A stretch of 64,000 nucleotides of DNA from Deefgea piscis (GTDB lineage: Bacteria > Pseudomonadota > Gammaproteobacteria > Burkholderiales > Chitinibacteraceae). The stretch lies in contig NZ_CP081149.1 of the NCBI RefSeq assembly GCF_019665785.1, forward strand, positions 1,302,001-1,366,000, written 5' to 3'. Made by a program: the position numbers and the translations under genes. Below the pieces are notes generated by a model, which worked only from the letters and a program-made list of their open reading frames with translations, was not told where the DNA came from and ran no database searches. This document shows positions 35,204 through 44,453 of this stretch, piece after piece; positions within the stretch are counted from its first letter, which is position 1; every line of letters begins with the position of its first letter.

Positions 35204-37426
35204 ATGGCAGCTTCATCGTCTTACTATTTACTGGATGAGCGGATTCAGCACTTTCTCTGGTCAGAGGGTTGGGAGTCGCTACGCCAAGCCCAAGAAGAAG
35301 CAATTCCCATTATTGTCGCTGGAGACTGTGATGTAATCGTTGCCGCTGCAACAGCTACTGGTAAAACTGAAGCTGCTTTTCTACCCGCATTAACGTATCT
35401 GCTCCAGAGTGAGAATCACGGCTTAATTGTTTATGTAAGCCCACTTAAAGCGCTCATCAATGACCAGTTTGGTCGACTTGACCGTCTCTGTGAACAATTA
35501 GAAATACCCGTCTGGCCTTGGCATGGCGATATATCGGCCTCAACAAAAACGCGGTTTATGGCTAAACGGCAAGGGGTGCTTCTTATCACCCCAGAGTCCC
35601 TTGAAGCACTGTTATGTAATCGTGGTACATCTATCAACGCGATTTTTGAAAACGCGGCTTACTTTGTTATCGACGAGCTTCATGCGTTTATTGGTTCTGA
35701 GCGGGGCAAACAACTTCAATCGCTCATGCATCGTATAGAAAATAGTATTGGTCGAAATATTCCCCGAATAGGTTTGTCGGCAACTCTAGGTGATATGAGC
35801 TTGGCGGCTGATTTTTTGCGACCAGGTAAAGGGGCTTCGGTCGCCATGATTGTCTCTAAGGATGCAAATACCGAACTGCGTATTTTAGTAAAAGGATATG
35901 AAGAACCGCTGGTAATTCGACAAAATTCCAGTAACTCCGATGAAGATGAGCCACCTCAGCCTACGATGCCAACCACGATTGCGGGACATCTTTTCAAGAA
36001 TCTTCGTGGCTCAAACAACCTAATTTTTCCTAATTCTCGGCGTGAAGTAGAACGTTATACCCATTTGCTAAACCAATTTTGCTCTACGCAAAATGTTCCC
36101 AATGAGTTTTGGCCGCATCACGGCAGTCTATCTAAGGAAATTCGCTCTGAAACTGAAGCGGCTCTAAAACAAAAAGAGCGGCCCGCAACGGCTATCTGCA
36201 CAAATACCCTTGAGCTCGGCATCGACATCGGAGCTGTTAAAAGCGTAGCTCAAATTGGCCCTCCACCGTCTGTCGCTAGTTTGCGTCAACGTCTTGGGCG
36301 TTCCGGGCGTCGCAAGGGAGAACCGGCGATTTTGCGAGGTTACTGCATTGAACAAATGATTGGCCCTCATGTTTCTTTGTCGATAGAGCTTCGACTAGAC
36401 ATGCTGCAAATGACCGCCATGATTTCATTGCTGTTAGAGAATTGGTTTGAGCCTCCAATGTCCAGTGGCGCTCATTTTTCCACGCTTATCCAGCAGATAC
36501 TCTCAATTGTTGCTCAGCGTGGGGGAGCAACTATCGGACAGCTTTATAGTTTGCTTTGCGGCCCAACCACCCCCTTTACTGGCGTAACAAAAGAAGAGTT
36601 TGCCATGCTGTTGCGCCATCTGGGCAAACTAGACCTACTGATGCAAGAGTCATCTGGATTGTTACTTCATGGACAGACAGGTGAGAAATTTGTTAATCAT
36701 TACACCTTCTACGCTGCTTTTGCTTCCGAAGAAGAGTTCCGACTCGTATGCGCAGGAAGAGCTTTAGGCACAATTCCTGTTACACAAATGCTGACGGTGG
36801 GTCAGCGAATTTTGTTTGCCGGAAAAACATGGTGTGTCGATGAAATTGATGAGAAGCAAAAAACAATTGTTGTCTCGAGAACCCGTGGCGGTGTGCCCCC
36901 ATTATTTTCGGGGGGAGCAGGCCGCACGCATACTAAAATACGACAACGGATACGTGAGCTATTAGAGTCCGATGAGACTCCAGTTTATCTAGATGACGTT
37001 GCAAAACGTTTTCTTACTGAAGCTCGACATAACTATGCGGCTAGAAACTTGAAGGAAACTATATTACTTGACCAAGGCAGCGAAGCACTCATTCTTACTT
37101 GGATGGGCGATGCAGCAAACGAAGCGCTAGCATGTCTGTTATTGAGACGAGGGTTTAAAGCCACAGCTGCGGGGCCAGGTATTGAAGTCCACAAATCTGG
37201 ACATAGTGGAACTGATATTTTAGATGCCCTCAGAGATACGTCGTTCGATGTGGCTCCATCACTAGATGAACTACTAATCGACGTAAAGAATCTTCAGAGA
37301 CAAAAATGGGACTGGGCTCTACCAGATGGATTACTGCGGAAAGCCTACGCAAGCCTCTACCTTGACCTCGATGAAGCTCAAATGTGGATAAAATCGCTTG
37401 ATACCCAGTCTGAAATTGCGCATTAG
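35204..37426 (+). CDS. Lhr-like DEAD/DEAH-box helicase
   Basis: 740 residues of superfamily 2. Motif I AAATATGKTEAAF, Ia YVSPLKALINDQ, Ib ITPESLEALL, II VIDELHAF (DELH), III GLSATLGD, and motif VI LRQRLGRSGRRKGEP, preceded by ICTNTLELGIDIG. The C-terminal half (about 400-740) is a long Lhr/BrxHI-type region without recognised motifs. It probably unwinds or translocates DNA for the system formed with the two genes before it. No strong ribosome-binding site; it probably depends on coupling. Its TAG stop lies inside the right copy of the 25-bp inverted repeat. Confidence 0.9.
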   Translation: MAASSSYYLLDERIQHFLWSEGWESLRQAQEEAIPIIVAGDCDVIVAAATATGKTEAAFLPALTYLLQSENHGLIVYVSPLKALINDQFGRLDRLCEQLEIPVWPWHGDISASTKTRFMAKRQGVLLITPESLEALLCNRGTSINAIFENAAYFVIDELHAFIGSERGKQLQSLMHRIENSIGRNIPRIGLSATLGDMSLAADFLRPGKGASVAMIVSKDANTELRILVKGYEEPLVIRQNSSNSDEDEPPQPTMPTTIAGHLFKNLRGSNNLIFPNSRREVERYTHLLNQFCSTQNVPNEFWPHHGSLSKEIRSETEAALKQKERPATAICTNTLELGIDIGAVKSVAQIGPPPSVASLRQRLGRSGRRKGEPAILRGYCIEQMIGPHVSLSIELRLDMLQMTAMISLLLENWFEPPMSSGAHFSTLIQQILSIVAQRGGATIGQLYSLLCGPTTPFTGVTKEEFAMLLRHLGKLDLLMQESSGLLLHGQTGEKFVNHYTFYAAFASEEEFRLVCAGRALGTIPVTQMLTVGQRILFAGKTWCVDEIDEKQKTIVVSRTRGGVPPLFSGGAGRTHTKIRQRIRELLESDETPVYLDDVAKRFLTEARHNYAARNLKETILLDQGSEALILTWMGDAANEALACLLLRRGFKATAAGPGIEVHKSGHSGTDILDALRDTSFDVAPSLDELLIDVKNLQRQKWDWALPDGLLRKAYASLYLDLDEAQMWIKSLDTQSEIAH

Positions 37427-37448
37427 TGGTCAATTAATTTTGGTAACA
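37424..37448 (+). repeat. 25-bp inverted repeat, right copy
   Basis: Begins TAGTGGTCAATTAATTTT and is the inverted match (23/25) of 31070-31094. The first three bases are the helicase stop codon. Confidence 0.75.
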
Positions 37449-37535
37449 GCCCAAGGCCAGTAATAGCTAACTTGCTTGGGCTGCTCACCTTTATTTGCTT
37501 GGCCATAATTATGTGGCACAAATCCAGTGTGCCAC
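37447..37535. repeat. Two hairpins after the helicase gene
   Basis: CAGCCCAAG (37447-37455) pairs with CTTGGGCTG (37472-37480); GTGGCACA (37513-37520) pairs with TGTGCCAC (37528-37535). The second is followed by CACTACA, as is the hairpin in the operon leader (30967-30991). Neither has a T-run, so they are not typical terminators. The rest of the gap to 37784 shows no gene. Confidence 0.7.
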
Positions 37536-37784
37536 TACAACTTGGTGTACGCGCGATGAGCGTTGGGCGCTCGCTGCTTGGTAACAGGAGTATGTACATG
37601 ACCAAAAATATCTGGCAACGCCTGTTGTCGGATTTTTTATAGTGCTTTCAAATGAAATCATTAGCTGTATAAATACGATTTAGTGATTTTAATTGGAATC
37701 GTTGAAGCTGAAGCTCTTTCAGTCTATAAGCATAATGGTTATAATTAGAAGCATTGATACACCAAACAAAGGGTAGTGATTTCA

Positions 37785-38129
37785 ATGGCAATCTTTATGC
37801 TGATGACGCCTGCCGAAATTCAGCGGGAACTAGGTCAACGGATACAGGCTTTGCGCCTTGCAGAGAACATTACTCAAGAAGAGTTTGGGGCTCGGGTCGG
37901 CCTATCTCGTAGCACGATTCGTAAGTTGGAAACGACCGGTCAAGTCACGCTCGATGCCTTTGTGCGGGTGCTTAGTGTGCTAGGGCGAGCTGAAGACCTG
38001 GAGGGCATCTTGCTACCCCAGGTGCCACTATCGATAGCTGACTTGGAAAAACAAACTGAGACCCGCCAACGGGCTAAAAAGGCAAAAACCAATGAAGCGA
38101 CTTTCCGTTATATACCAAGGGTGGGGTGA
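37785..38129 (+). CDS. HipB-like antitoxin / XRE-family repressor
   Basis: 114 residues. Helix-turn-helix at about 12-68 (QRIQALRLAENITQEEFGARVGLSRSTIRKLETTG). The tail is basic and overlaps the hipA gene by 38 bases in another frame. In HipBA modules the antitoxin binds HipA and represses the operon. A GTG at 37776 is an alternative start. It resembles the orphan regulator at 30402. Confidence 0.88.
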   Translation: MAIFMLMTPAEIQRELGQRIQALRLAENITQEEFGARVGLSRSTIRKLETTGQVTLDAFVRVLSVLGRAEDLEGILLPQVPLSIADLEKQTETRQRAKKAKTNEATFRYIPRVG

Positions 38130-39318
38130 GCAGTTTCATCTTGGCGAGCTGGCCGAAACCGATAGCACCCTCATGTTTCAATACACACCGGCGGCGTTGC
38201 AGCGCAAGCTGCAAATTTCACCCATAAAACTCCCATTACGGGTTGATGGCTACCAAAACTTCCCCATTACACAGCACCGCCTTCCGGGGGCTATTGCCGA
38301 TGCCTTGCCTGACGGTTGGGGGATGCTGCTGATTGACCGCTTATTCCGAAAAAATAACAAATCATCGCTGGGAGCACTAGACCGCCTCGCGTTCATACAA
38401 GATAGGGCCATGGGAGCGCTTACGTTTGAACCAGGTGAAAATGAAACTCTAACTCAGCAGGATGTCGACCTACTACACCTCGCAGAAAAGGCCCGGCTGG
38501 TGCTGGCCGATAGGGAATCCACTGAGGCTTTACGCGAACTTGCATTAATGGGAGGCTCCCCGCACGGTGCGAGGCCAAAGGTCCTTCTCAATTACAACCC
38601 GCTTACTTCTCGAGTGTATGGTTCGGAGCATGCCCCCGGCTTGCCTTGGTTGTTCAAGTTTCCAGCTCAAGATGAGCATAAAGAAGTCGTGCAGATTGAA
38701 GCCCTTTATGCGGAGATGGCTCGCGCGGCAGGGCTGGATATGCCTGATGTGGTGACCTGTGACCTTTCGCCGACCTTGTCCGCATTCGGAATTCGCCGAT
38801 TTGACCGCGAACAAGGCATGCGCGTGCCCATGCTCACCGTGGCCGGGGCAATGGACCTTAATTTTCGCGAAATAGGTGTACTCGACTACAACAACTTACT
38901 GCGCATTACTCGCGCAATATCCCGTGACGAACGCGAAGTTAACATCATGTTCGAACGCTGCGTGTTCAATGTTGTCTTCAACAACCGCGACGACCATGCA
39001 AAGAACTTCTCTTTCCGACTGGGGGCCGATGGCCATTGGCGCGTAGCACCCTGTTATGACCTGACGTTTAATCGGGGCCCTAATCACTACCATCAAATGG
39101 ATATAGCTGGGGAAGCGAAAACGCCTCGGCTCAGGGATTTGATGGCTCTCGCAACGCAAGCGGGCGTAACTAAAAGCTTCGCTACGGCTACGATAGACCG
39201 TATTGCCGCACTTGCAAGTCAATTCAAGGCGACCGCAAGCAACTACCAAATTCGAAGCGGAACTATCGATGAAATCGCGACTCTCATAGCCAGAAACCAA
39301 AAAAATATGCTGTCATAA
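38092..39318 (+). CDS. HipA-family serine/threonine kinase toxin
   Basis: 408 residues. HipA N-terminal couple (about 1-110) and the C-terminal kinase domain with the catalytic stretch NNRDDHAKNFSF (about 297-308) and the Mg-binding APCYDLTFN (about 320-328). HPxx-type ATP-loop region: MGGSPHGARPKVLL. E. coli HipA phosphorylates glutamyl-tRNA synthetase; the target here is unknown. Starts inside the HipB gene, so the pair is coupled. All key residues are intact. Confidence 0.92.
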   Translation: MKRLSVIYQGWGEQFHLGELAETDSTLMFQYTPAALQRKLQISPIKLPLRVDGYQNFPITQHRLPGAIADALPDGWGMLLIDRLFRKNNKSSLGALDRLAFIQDRAMGALTFEPGENETLTQQDVDLLHLAEKARLVLADRESTEALRELALMGGSPHGARPKVLLNYNPLTSRVYGSEHAPGLPWLFKFPAQDEHKEVVQIEALYAEMARAAGLDMPDVVTCDLSPTLSAFGIRRFDREQGMRVPMLTVAGAMDLNFREIGVLDYNNLLRITRAISRDEREVNIMFERCVFNVVFNNRDDHAKNFSFRLGADGHWRVAPCYDLTFNRGPNHYHQMDIAGEAKTPRLRDLMALATQAGVTKSFATATIDRIAALASQFKATASNYQIRSGTIDEIATLIARNQKNMLS

Positions 39319-39592
39319 TCCAGCGCGACCGATACGCTGTTGAGAATATGTCGCGCTCGGTGGGCAGCTAATCTGGCATAACTGAGCACTGGGACCTATG
39401 GTCTAGCTCGCTCCTGGAGTTAATCAGCTTAGCTGTCGAAAGTGTACTCATGCCCCAAAGCACTTCTTGTACTTCAGCCCTGTAGTTGCACACTGAATCT
39501 GGCCATCGAACAAAAAGTCTTACGCACCCCGATAGTACATTTCAAAAATATAAACATTGGGGATTAATATTTTAATAAAATATTTTAATTGA
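39319..39592. other. Gap between convergent modules
   Basis: No gene seen. Near the right side AATATTTT-AATA-AAATATT (about 39566-39586) could form an AT hairpin at the end of the leftward operon. Confidence 0.4.
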
Positions 39593-41104
39593 TTAAAAAC
39601 GCAATGCTTCCTTGCTTTGTAGATGTAACCTCAAAGACTGTGTGCTTTCAAATGCTAATTCTTTTCCAAAAGCATTTGCAACTCCCGCCAGTCCTTCATG
39701 GATACTCTCTCCATTAGCAGATGCATCTGCAATTTTATCAAAGGCCCATTTCAACTGTGCCTGCTTTTCTTGGAAAAACTCATCAAAAAGTAAATGCATA
39801 TCATGCCGATATGCAATATGCATCATAATTAACTTGGCACAAGCAGCTTCAACATTTTTTCGGTTTTCATCGGACAGCTGCATATCTTGCACGGATTTTT
39901 GTAGAGCAGCATACATGCTACCGCTCAAAAGAGATGCTGCCATACCCCCAATAAACGACCCCACTACAGTCCCCACACCCGGTAGGGCTGCAGTACCTAT
40001 TAATGCACCAAGATTTGCTCCAGTAAGAGAAGTCGCCAATGTAACTCCATTTCGGCTAATTTGACCTACAAATTCTTCAGAAGTAATTTTACCTCTTACA
40101 AGGTCGACGACTGCGACGGCAAGAATAGTGCTTGTCTGAACAATAACTGCGGGTGTCCCACCTTTACCTAAATTTTGTAAAACCTGCGAATTAGCCGTTT
40201 TAAGTGCACCTCCAACCGCTGAGGTAGTCGCGCCCGCAACATATGCCTTTGCTGCAGCAGAACCTGCATCCTTCAAAACAGCTTGTGTGGCATCTGCAGC
40301 CGATTTTTCGCCTGAGACAACTTTACAACCTTGAGTCGCAAGACCAACAATACCGGTTATAACAACTGCCGATTTAGCAGCATTTACTCCCGCACGATGC
40401 GCAACTTTTGTACCATCTTTAAATGCGCTTATTTCTGGGCTTTTGCGTGCATCCATAGCATCTGTGGTTGTAATTTTAGATTTAGTTGCTCTTTTCCTAA
40501 CGTCTCGTAATTGTTCCAATTCATTTTGCTTCTGCGCCGCTTGAGCGGTATCCCCAAGTTCTTGGAGTTTCCGTAGTTGAGTTTCCAACTTCACTTCTTG
40601 CTCGGCCCAATCTTGCAGAATGGCGTCAAACTGGTCCGCTGGAAATCTCAGCTCTGCAGTGCGATATTTTTCGTAACTTTTCTTATAGAGATATCGGTAT
40701 TTTTCTGTGTCTTGGTGGACTTTCATCTGCCCCCCAGGTAGAAAATCACCATTTATGTCTCTAAGCGGCAAACCCGTTTCAGGGTCAATGCTTACGAAAT
40801 CATATACAGGATGGTTTACAGCTCCAACATTATCTGTTCTTGCGCGTAAATCACCTTTACCATCAATCCAATATTCTGCATTCCCTCGAGCAATATCTTT
40901 TACTTCAGCTGAAAAGCCTGACTGTTGGAACAGATTGTTTTGTTCGAAATCTGGATTTAATTTGTACTTTGAAATTTTAGCTAATTCATCATAAGAATTT
41001 ATATGCTCGGCCACTCCTTGGCTGTATTTCTCCAACACAGAAGTAGCTGCATATATAGCTTCCCTTTCAAAATTCTGGGCTCTATCTTCTTTTTTTTGTT
41101 CCAT
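39593..41104 (-). CDS. Unrecognised protein with glycine-rich hydrophobic hairpin
   Basis: 503 residues from the ATG at 41104, which has GAGGA about 13 bases upstream. The frame is open 31 codons further, overlapping the gene before it. N-terminal half: a distinctive region with GFSAEVKDIARGNAEYWIDG and RTDNVGAVNHPVYDFVSID, then a charged coiled coil (about 145-205: ILQDWAEQEVKLETQLRKLQ). C-terminal half: alanine/glycine-rich hydrophobic segments (SAVVITGIVGLATQG; LGALIGTAALPGVGTVVGSFIGGMAASLLSG) like membrane-inserting hairpins, followed by amphipathic helices. No family named. Third gene of a leftward operon. Confidence 0.8.
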   Translation of the reverse strand: MEQKKEDRAQNFEREAIYAATSVLEKYSQGVAEHINSYDELAKISKYKLNPDFEQNNLFQQSGFSAEVKDIARGNAEYWIDGKGDLRARTDNVGAVNHPVYDFVSIDPETGLPLRDINGDFLPGGQMKVHQDTEKYRYLYKKSYEKYRTAELRFPADQFDAILQDWAEQEVKLETQLRKLQELGDTAQAAQKQNELEQLRDVRKRATKSKITTTDAMDARKSPEISAFKDGTKVAHRAGVNAAKSAVVITGIVGLATQGCKVVSGEKSAADATQAVLKDAGSAAAKAYVAGATTSAVGGALKTANSQVLQNLGKGGTPAVIVQTSTILAVAVVDLVRGKITSEEFVGQISRNGVTLATSLTGANLGALIGTAALPGVGTVVGSFIGGMAASLLSGSMYAALQKSVQDMQLSDENRKNVEAACAKLIMMHIAYRHDMHLLFDEFFQEKQAQLKWAFDKIADASANGESIHEGLAGVANAFGKELAFESTQSLRLHLQSKEALRF

Positions 41105-41126
41105 TGTATACGCTACATCCTCAGCG

Positions 41127-41993
41127 CTATTGCAATTCGATGTGAAGCTTGGCTGCATAATCAGTAACATCAGATTTTTGTTTATGTAATTGTTCAATTA
41201 TTCCTTCGAGTAATGCGCCTTCCCCATTAAGCAGAGACGTATTCAAAATATCTTTAAGCAATCGGGCTGCATTTGTAGCATCGACAACAAGTTCATGTAG
41301 TTTATTTGTTGATTGGTCAACATGCCTCTCTTGCTGACAAATCACTGGACTTAATTTTTTTATTGCTTCTTGTATTTCGAGCATTTCATTTGAGGATAGT
41401 TGTATATCTTTCATTAATAATTGCGCGTGTCCATGATATTTTTTTGTATCGTGAAGAGCCTTCACTCCGCCAATCACACCGGTGAGTAGTGCACCTAATA
41501 ATGTAGCAAACACAATGAAAATTAACTCTAAACCAGGGGCTGAGAATGTAGTGACTCCACTAGAATTAACGATTAAAAAGCTAAGGCCTGCGCTTAACAC
41601 GCCACCACCAATAATTCCTGGCATTCCATTTATAGGTTTAGGTACTTGAGGCTCCGTTGGATAAGTAGGGATTTTTTGGGTTTCACACACAAGCTCAGGA
41701 GTTATACGTTTTGAAGCACCCAGCAATATATATGCGTTTGACAGTGGCTGAATTTTTTGCGAAAAAATATCGGTTTTAAGTGAATCAAAAACGTGTACTA
41801 CTGACTTGGTTTGCTGCTGAATTGTATGAAAATGTTTCCGTCCTTGCTCTATAACAGTATTGACCGTTTGTACAACTCGTGTAGCTGCTTTACGGTCGAG
41901 TTCTCCTGCACTAAAAAAATTAGCCAGCTTATACGTTAGAGTAGTTGGGCGAGGTTCAATTAGAATCTCATAATGAAATACTGGATTGTTCAT
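41127..41993 (-). CDS. Unrecognised coiled-coil protein with two membrane segments
   Basis: 288 residues. N-terminal helical part, two adjacent hydrophobic segments at about 123-180 (GIIGGGVLSAGLSFLIV; LELIFIVFATLLGALLTGVIGGV) and a C-terminal coiled coil (about 195-285). A GGAG ribosome-binding site lies close to the ATG. It sits 9 bases after the first gene and 22 before the third. The helix-hairpin-helix plan repeats that of its neighbours although the sequences differ. Function unknown. Confidence 0.8.
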   Translation of the reverse strand: MNNPVFHYEILIEPRPTTLTYKLANFFSAGELDRKAATRVVQTVNTVIEQGRKHFHTIQQQTKSVVHVFDSLKTDIFSQKIQPLSNAYILLGASKRITPELVCETQKIPTYPTEPQVPKPINGMPGIIGGGVLSAGLSFLIVNSSGVTTFSAPGLELIFIVFATLLGALLTGVIGGVKALHDTKKYHGHAQLLMKDIQLSSNEMLEIQEAIKKLSPVICQQERHVDQSTNKLHELVVDATNAARLLKDILNTSLLNGEGALLEGIIEQLHKQKSDVTDYAAKLHIELQ

Positions 41994-42002
41994 GATTACT
42001 CC

Positions 42003-42938
42003 TTACGCATTCGCACATTGATTCGAAAGATAGTTTTTACATTGGGTGGTAATAGTCCCATCTTGTGAGATTATTTGAATCTCTAAAGTATCTTGTAGTG
42101 CGAGCGCGCAACTTGCTGCGACCTCTAGGGCATTACGCATTTTTGAGTTTTGCGCTTTAACTATCTCATTTAGGGCAGTAATGGTAGCCAACATTAAGTC
42201 TGCACCTTTGGCAATCATTTCAAGTTGCTCTATACCTGTTTTAATTTCTTCGACCACCACTTCTATTTCATCGCGTATGTTTCTAGCTTCGTTTAGCTTT
42301 TGCTTAGCTTTATTTTGACCAAAGTACATTGCGACTAATGCCACAGGAAGTACAGCAATGCCACCCAGTACAGCCGTTCCGCCTGCGACTCCTAATCCTC
42401 CGGCAGAGGCCGCCCCACCGCCAAGCCAAGCCAATGTTGCATTACTTGCTGCGACTCCAGATAGTGTACTAATTGCTGTTCCTGTGGATGCAGTACCAAC
42501 AATCCCAGCTAAACCATATGCACCAAGTGCAAGTGTGGCGCCACCCAATGCGCCAGAGCCAGCACCAATAAGCATTTGATTAACATGCGCAGAATCAATT
42601 TTTAACTGGCCAATCGCATTTTTAACTTGAATTGGACTTAATCCTTCTTGAAATTCACCACACCCTGTGTTGTTCAATTTTCCAATCATTTCAAAAAGTT
42701 GAACAAATTCCGTCACTGATGTCCGATAAACTTCTGTTTTTAACTGGCCAAGCTCAGCAAGCTTCTCGCAGGTACTTTCTCTAACTTCCTCAAGCCTTTC
42801 TCTTACTTCTTCCTCTTCCTCCTTAGCCCACCGAACAATATTTTCACTTTTTTTTCGGTCGTTACCGCCACCTGTAACAAAATTACCAACTCTCTCAGCG
42901 GTATCTTGAACCGCCCATTTAAACGATAACCAGCCCAT
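42003..42938 (-). CDS. Unrecognised coiled-coil protein with large glycine-rich hydrophobic core
   Basis: 311 residues from the ATG at 42938, with AAAGGA at a good distance; the 14 codons before it are not counted. A charged coiled coil at about 33-90 (KEEEEEVRERLEEVRE), a long hydrophobic Gly/Ala/Thr core at about 122-206 (GAGSGALGGATLALGA, GGTAVLGGIAVLPVALVAMYF) and a second coiled coil at about 208-285. The plan recalls helical pore-forming proteins, but I recognise no family. It is the first gene of the operon. Confidence 0.8.
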   Translation of the reverse strand: MGWLSFKWAVQDTAERVGNFVTGGGNDRKKSENIVRWAKEEEEEVRERLEEVRESTCEKLAELGQLKTEVYRTSVTEFVQLFEMIGKLNNTGCGEFQEGLSPIQVKNAIGQLKIDSAHVNQMLIGAGSGALGGATLALGAYGLAGIVGTASTGTAISTLSGVAASNATLAWLGGGAASAGGLGVAGGTAVLGGIAVLPVALVAMYFGQNKAKQKLNEARNIRDEIEVVVEEIKTGIEQLEMIAKGADLMLATITALNEIVKAQNSKMRNALEVAASCALALQDTLEIQIISQDGTITTQCKNYLSNQCANA

Positions 42939-43598
42939 TTTGTTTCCTTTAGAAAGTTTTTTTATTGCACTTCGGTGCATAAATGATATTTACAAACGTG
43001 GGAGTTTGTAGATAACTTATGCTAGCTTGTTAATAATTAAACGCTAATATTGCAATGAAAATCATGATGTATGTCATGCAAATTCATCTTTTATCCATAC
43101 ACACTCTGTAATTATTTAGATTGGTAAGATAGATTGAAACTGTCTGCCTCGCTAGTATGTTCAACCGTGAATCATTTTCATTTGTTTCAGCAGCAAATAA
43201 AAAACTGCTCATGGCAGATGTGTTTATGCAGGTATGTAGGGCGTAGGTTTAACTAAACTTTGCTCGAGTATATGGACTGGCAATCGTTGAGTTTATCCGG
43301 CGGTGGTCATGGATTTATTTGCAAGAAAACCAAGCGACTGGGCAATATCACTCTCTCCAGGCTGTGATTTAACCTGACTAGGCTCTAAGATACCTTAGAA
43401 TCCAAAAGCAAAAACTTACATGTCTAGAAGTATCTCTGGTAGACATTTTCGATGTGCCCCATGGTATTTTAGAATCGATGTTTCTCATATAAATGAAGCT
43501 AGAAGCTAGTTATTAATGGCCGCATGAACATGTAAAAATTTCCATCTTCGTCAATAATAGAGCCTGAATGTTTCCCTTTTTACTGAGCAATATTTAAA
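42939..43598. other. Divergent intergenic region
   Basis: 660 bases with no convincing gene between the leftward coiled-coil operon and the rightward deaminase gene. Both promoters should be here. No repeat or palindrome stands out. Confidence 0.5.
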
Positions 43599-44312
43599 AT
43601 GAAAAAAAATAAAATAATTAGCACAAAGAATTTGAATTTTCGTTTGCTTCTCGGTGCCCATGCTCATTCCCAGCTGTTTGAAGCTTTATATTCTGATTGT
43701 AAAATTAAATATGTTATTGATAATTTGTTAGCTAACCCACTCGTAGATTCATGCTTCTCCAAAGTAGACATTTTTAGGGGGATATTAGAAAACTCCCTTG
43801 GCCAAGTAACTCAAAATAGCAGTGCGCTCCAGCTTAATGGTGGTAACTTAGGATTGCTCGCAGTAAAAATTAGAGGTCAAGGTGATTATTTCTACTCTAA
43901 AATTGGAGCAAGTTATAATATATACAAGCATGTGAACAGTAATAGTGAAAAGAGCAAATTTCTGTCTGATGCTTTAATAGTACCAGACTCTACTAAGGAA
44001 AATCCGTATAAAGCAAAAACAATAAATAATGAAAAATATCCGCGTTATTCTGATTCAGAATATTTGCTACTCAATGCTTTTGCTAGCATGAATAGTGACA
44101 AGGAGATTTCTGGTGCACTGGCTCTTTTTACCGAGCGAATTCCTTGCGAGTCATGCAAGGGAGTGATTATTAATTTTAGCCGTGACTATCCTAAATTATT
44201 AATTTATGTTTGCTTTTCAAGTCTAGGCACTAAAAAAGATGAATACCTTCAAGAGATTGATAGGGATTTTCAATCGTGTGGAAGAATTAAATTGATTAGA
44301 GTTGAATTTTAA
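43599..44312 (+). CDS. Predicted nucleic-acid deaminase, toxin-like, single domain
   Basis: 237 residues, AT-rich, not membrane-bound. The C-terminal half shows a deaminase pattern: YSDSEYLLLNAFA (Asp152, Glu154), a strand/turn, then LFTERIPCESCKGVIINFSRDYP (Cys183, Cys186). The PCxxC and the upstream D/H-x-E are the zinc ligands and proton donor; an Asp in place of His is known in some toxin deaminase families. The N-terminal part (1-145) is unrecognised. Toxin deaminases act on bases in DNA or RNA. No immunity gene is obvious next to it. Confidence in the fold is moderate. Confidence 0.6.
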   Translation: MKKNKIISTKNLNFRLLLGAHAHSQLFEALYSDCKIKYVIDNLLANPLVDSCFSKVDIFRGILENSLGQVTQNSSALQLNGGNLGLLAVKIRGQGDYFYSKIGASYNIYKHVNSNSEKSKFLSDALIVPDSTKENPYKAKTINNEKYPRYSDSEYLLLNAFASMNSDKEISGALALFTERIPCESCKGVIINFSRDYPKLLIYVCFSSLGTKKDEYLQEIDRDFQSCGRIKLIRVEF

Positions 44313-44453
44313 TGCGACTAATATTTGCTTACCCCAGTTTACTGATAAATTTGAACTTAAAATTAAGTTAGCGATATTTTAATTTTTGATTGAGCAATCG
44401 GATATGTCACGAAAACCTTCAATACTCATTAAAAAGAGGCGTTTACATAAGAA

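Noticed and set aside
33884..37426. BREX type 2 locus
   Set aside because: Only BrxD-like and helicase genes are present; no PglZ, methylase or other core BREX genes.
30967..37535. Integron attC sites
   Set aside because: The hairpins lack the GTTRRRY/RYYYAAC core sites, and no integrase gene is seen.
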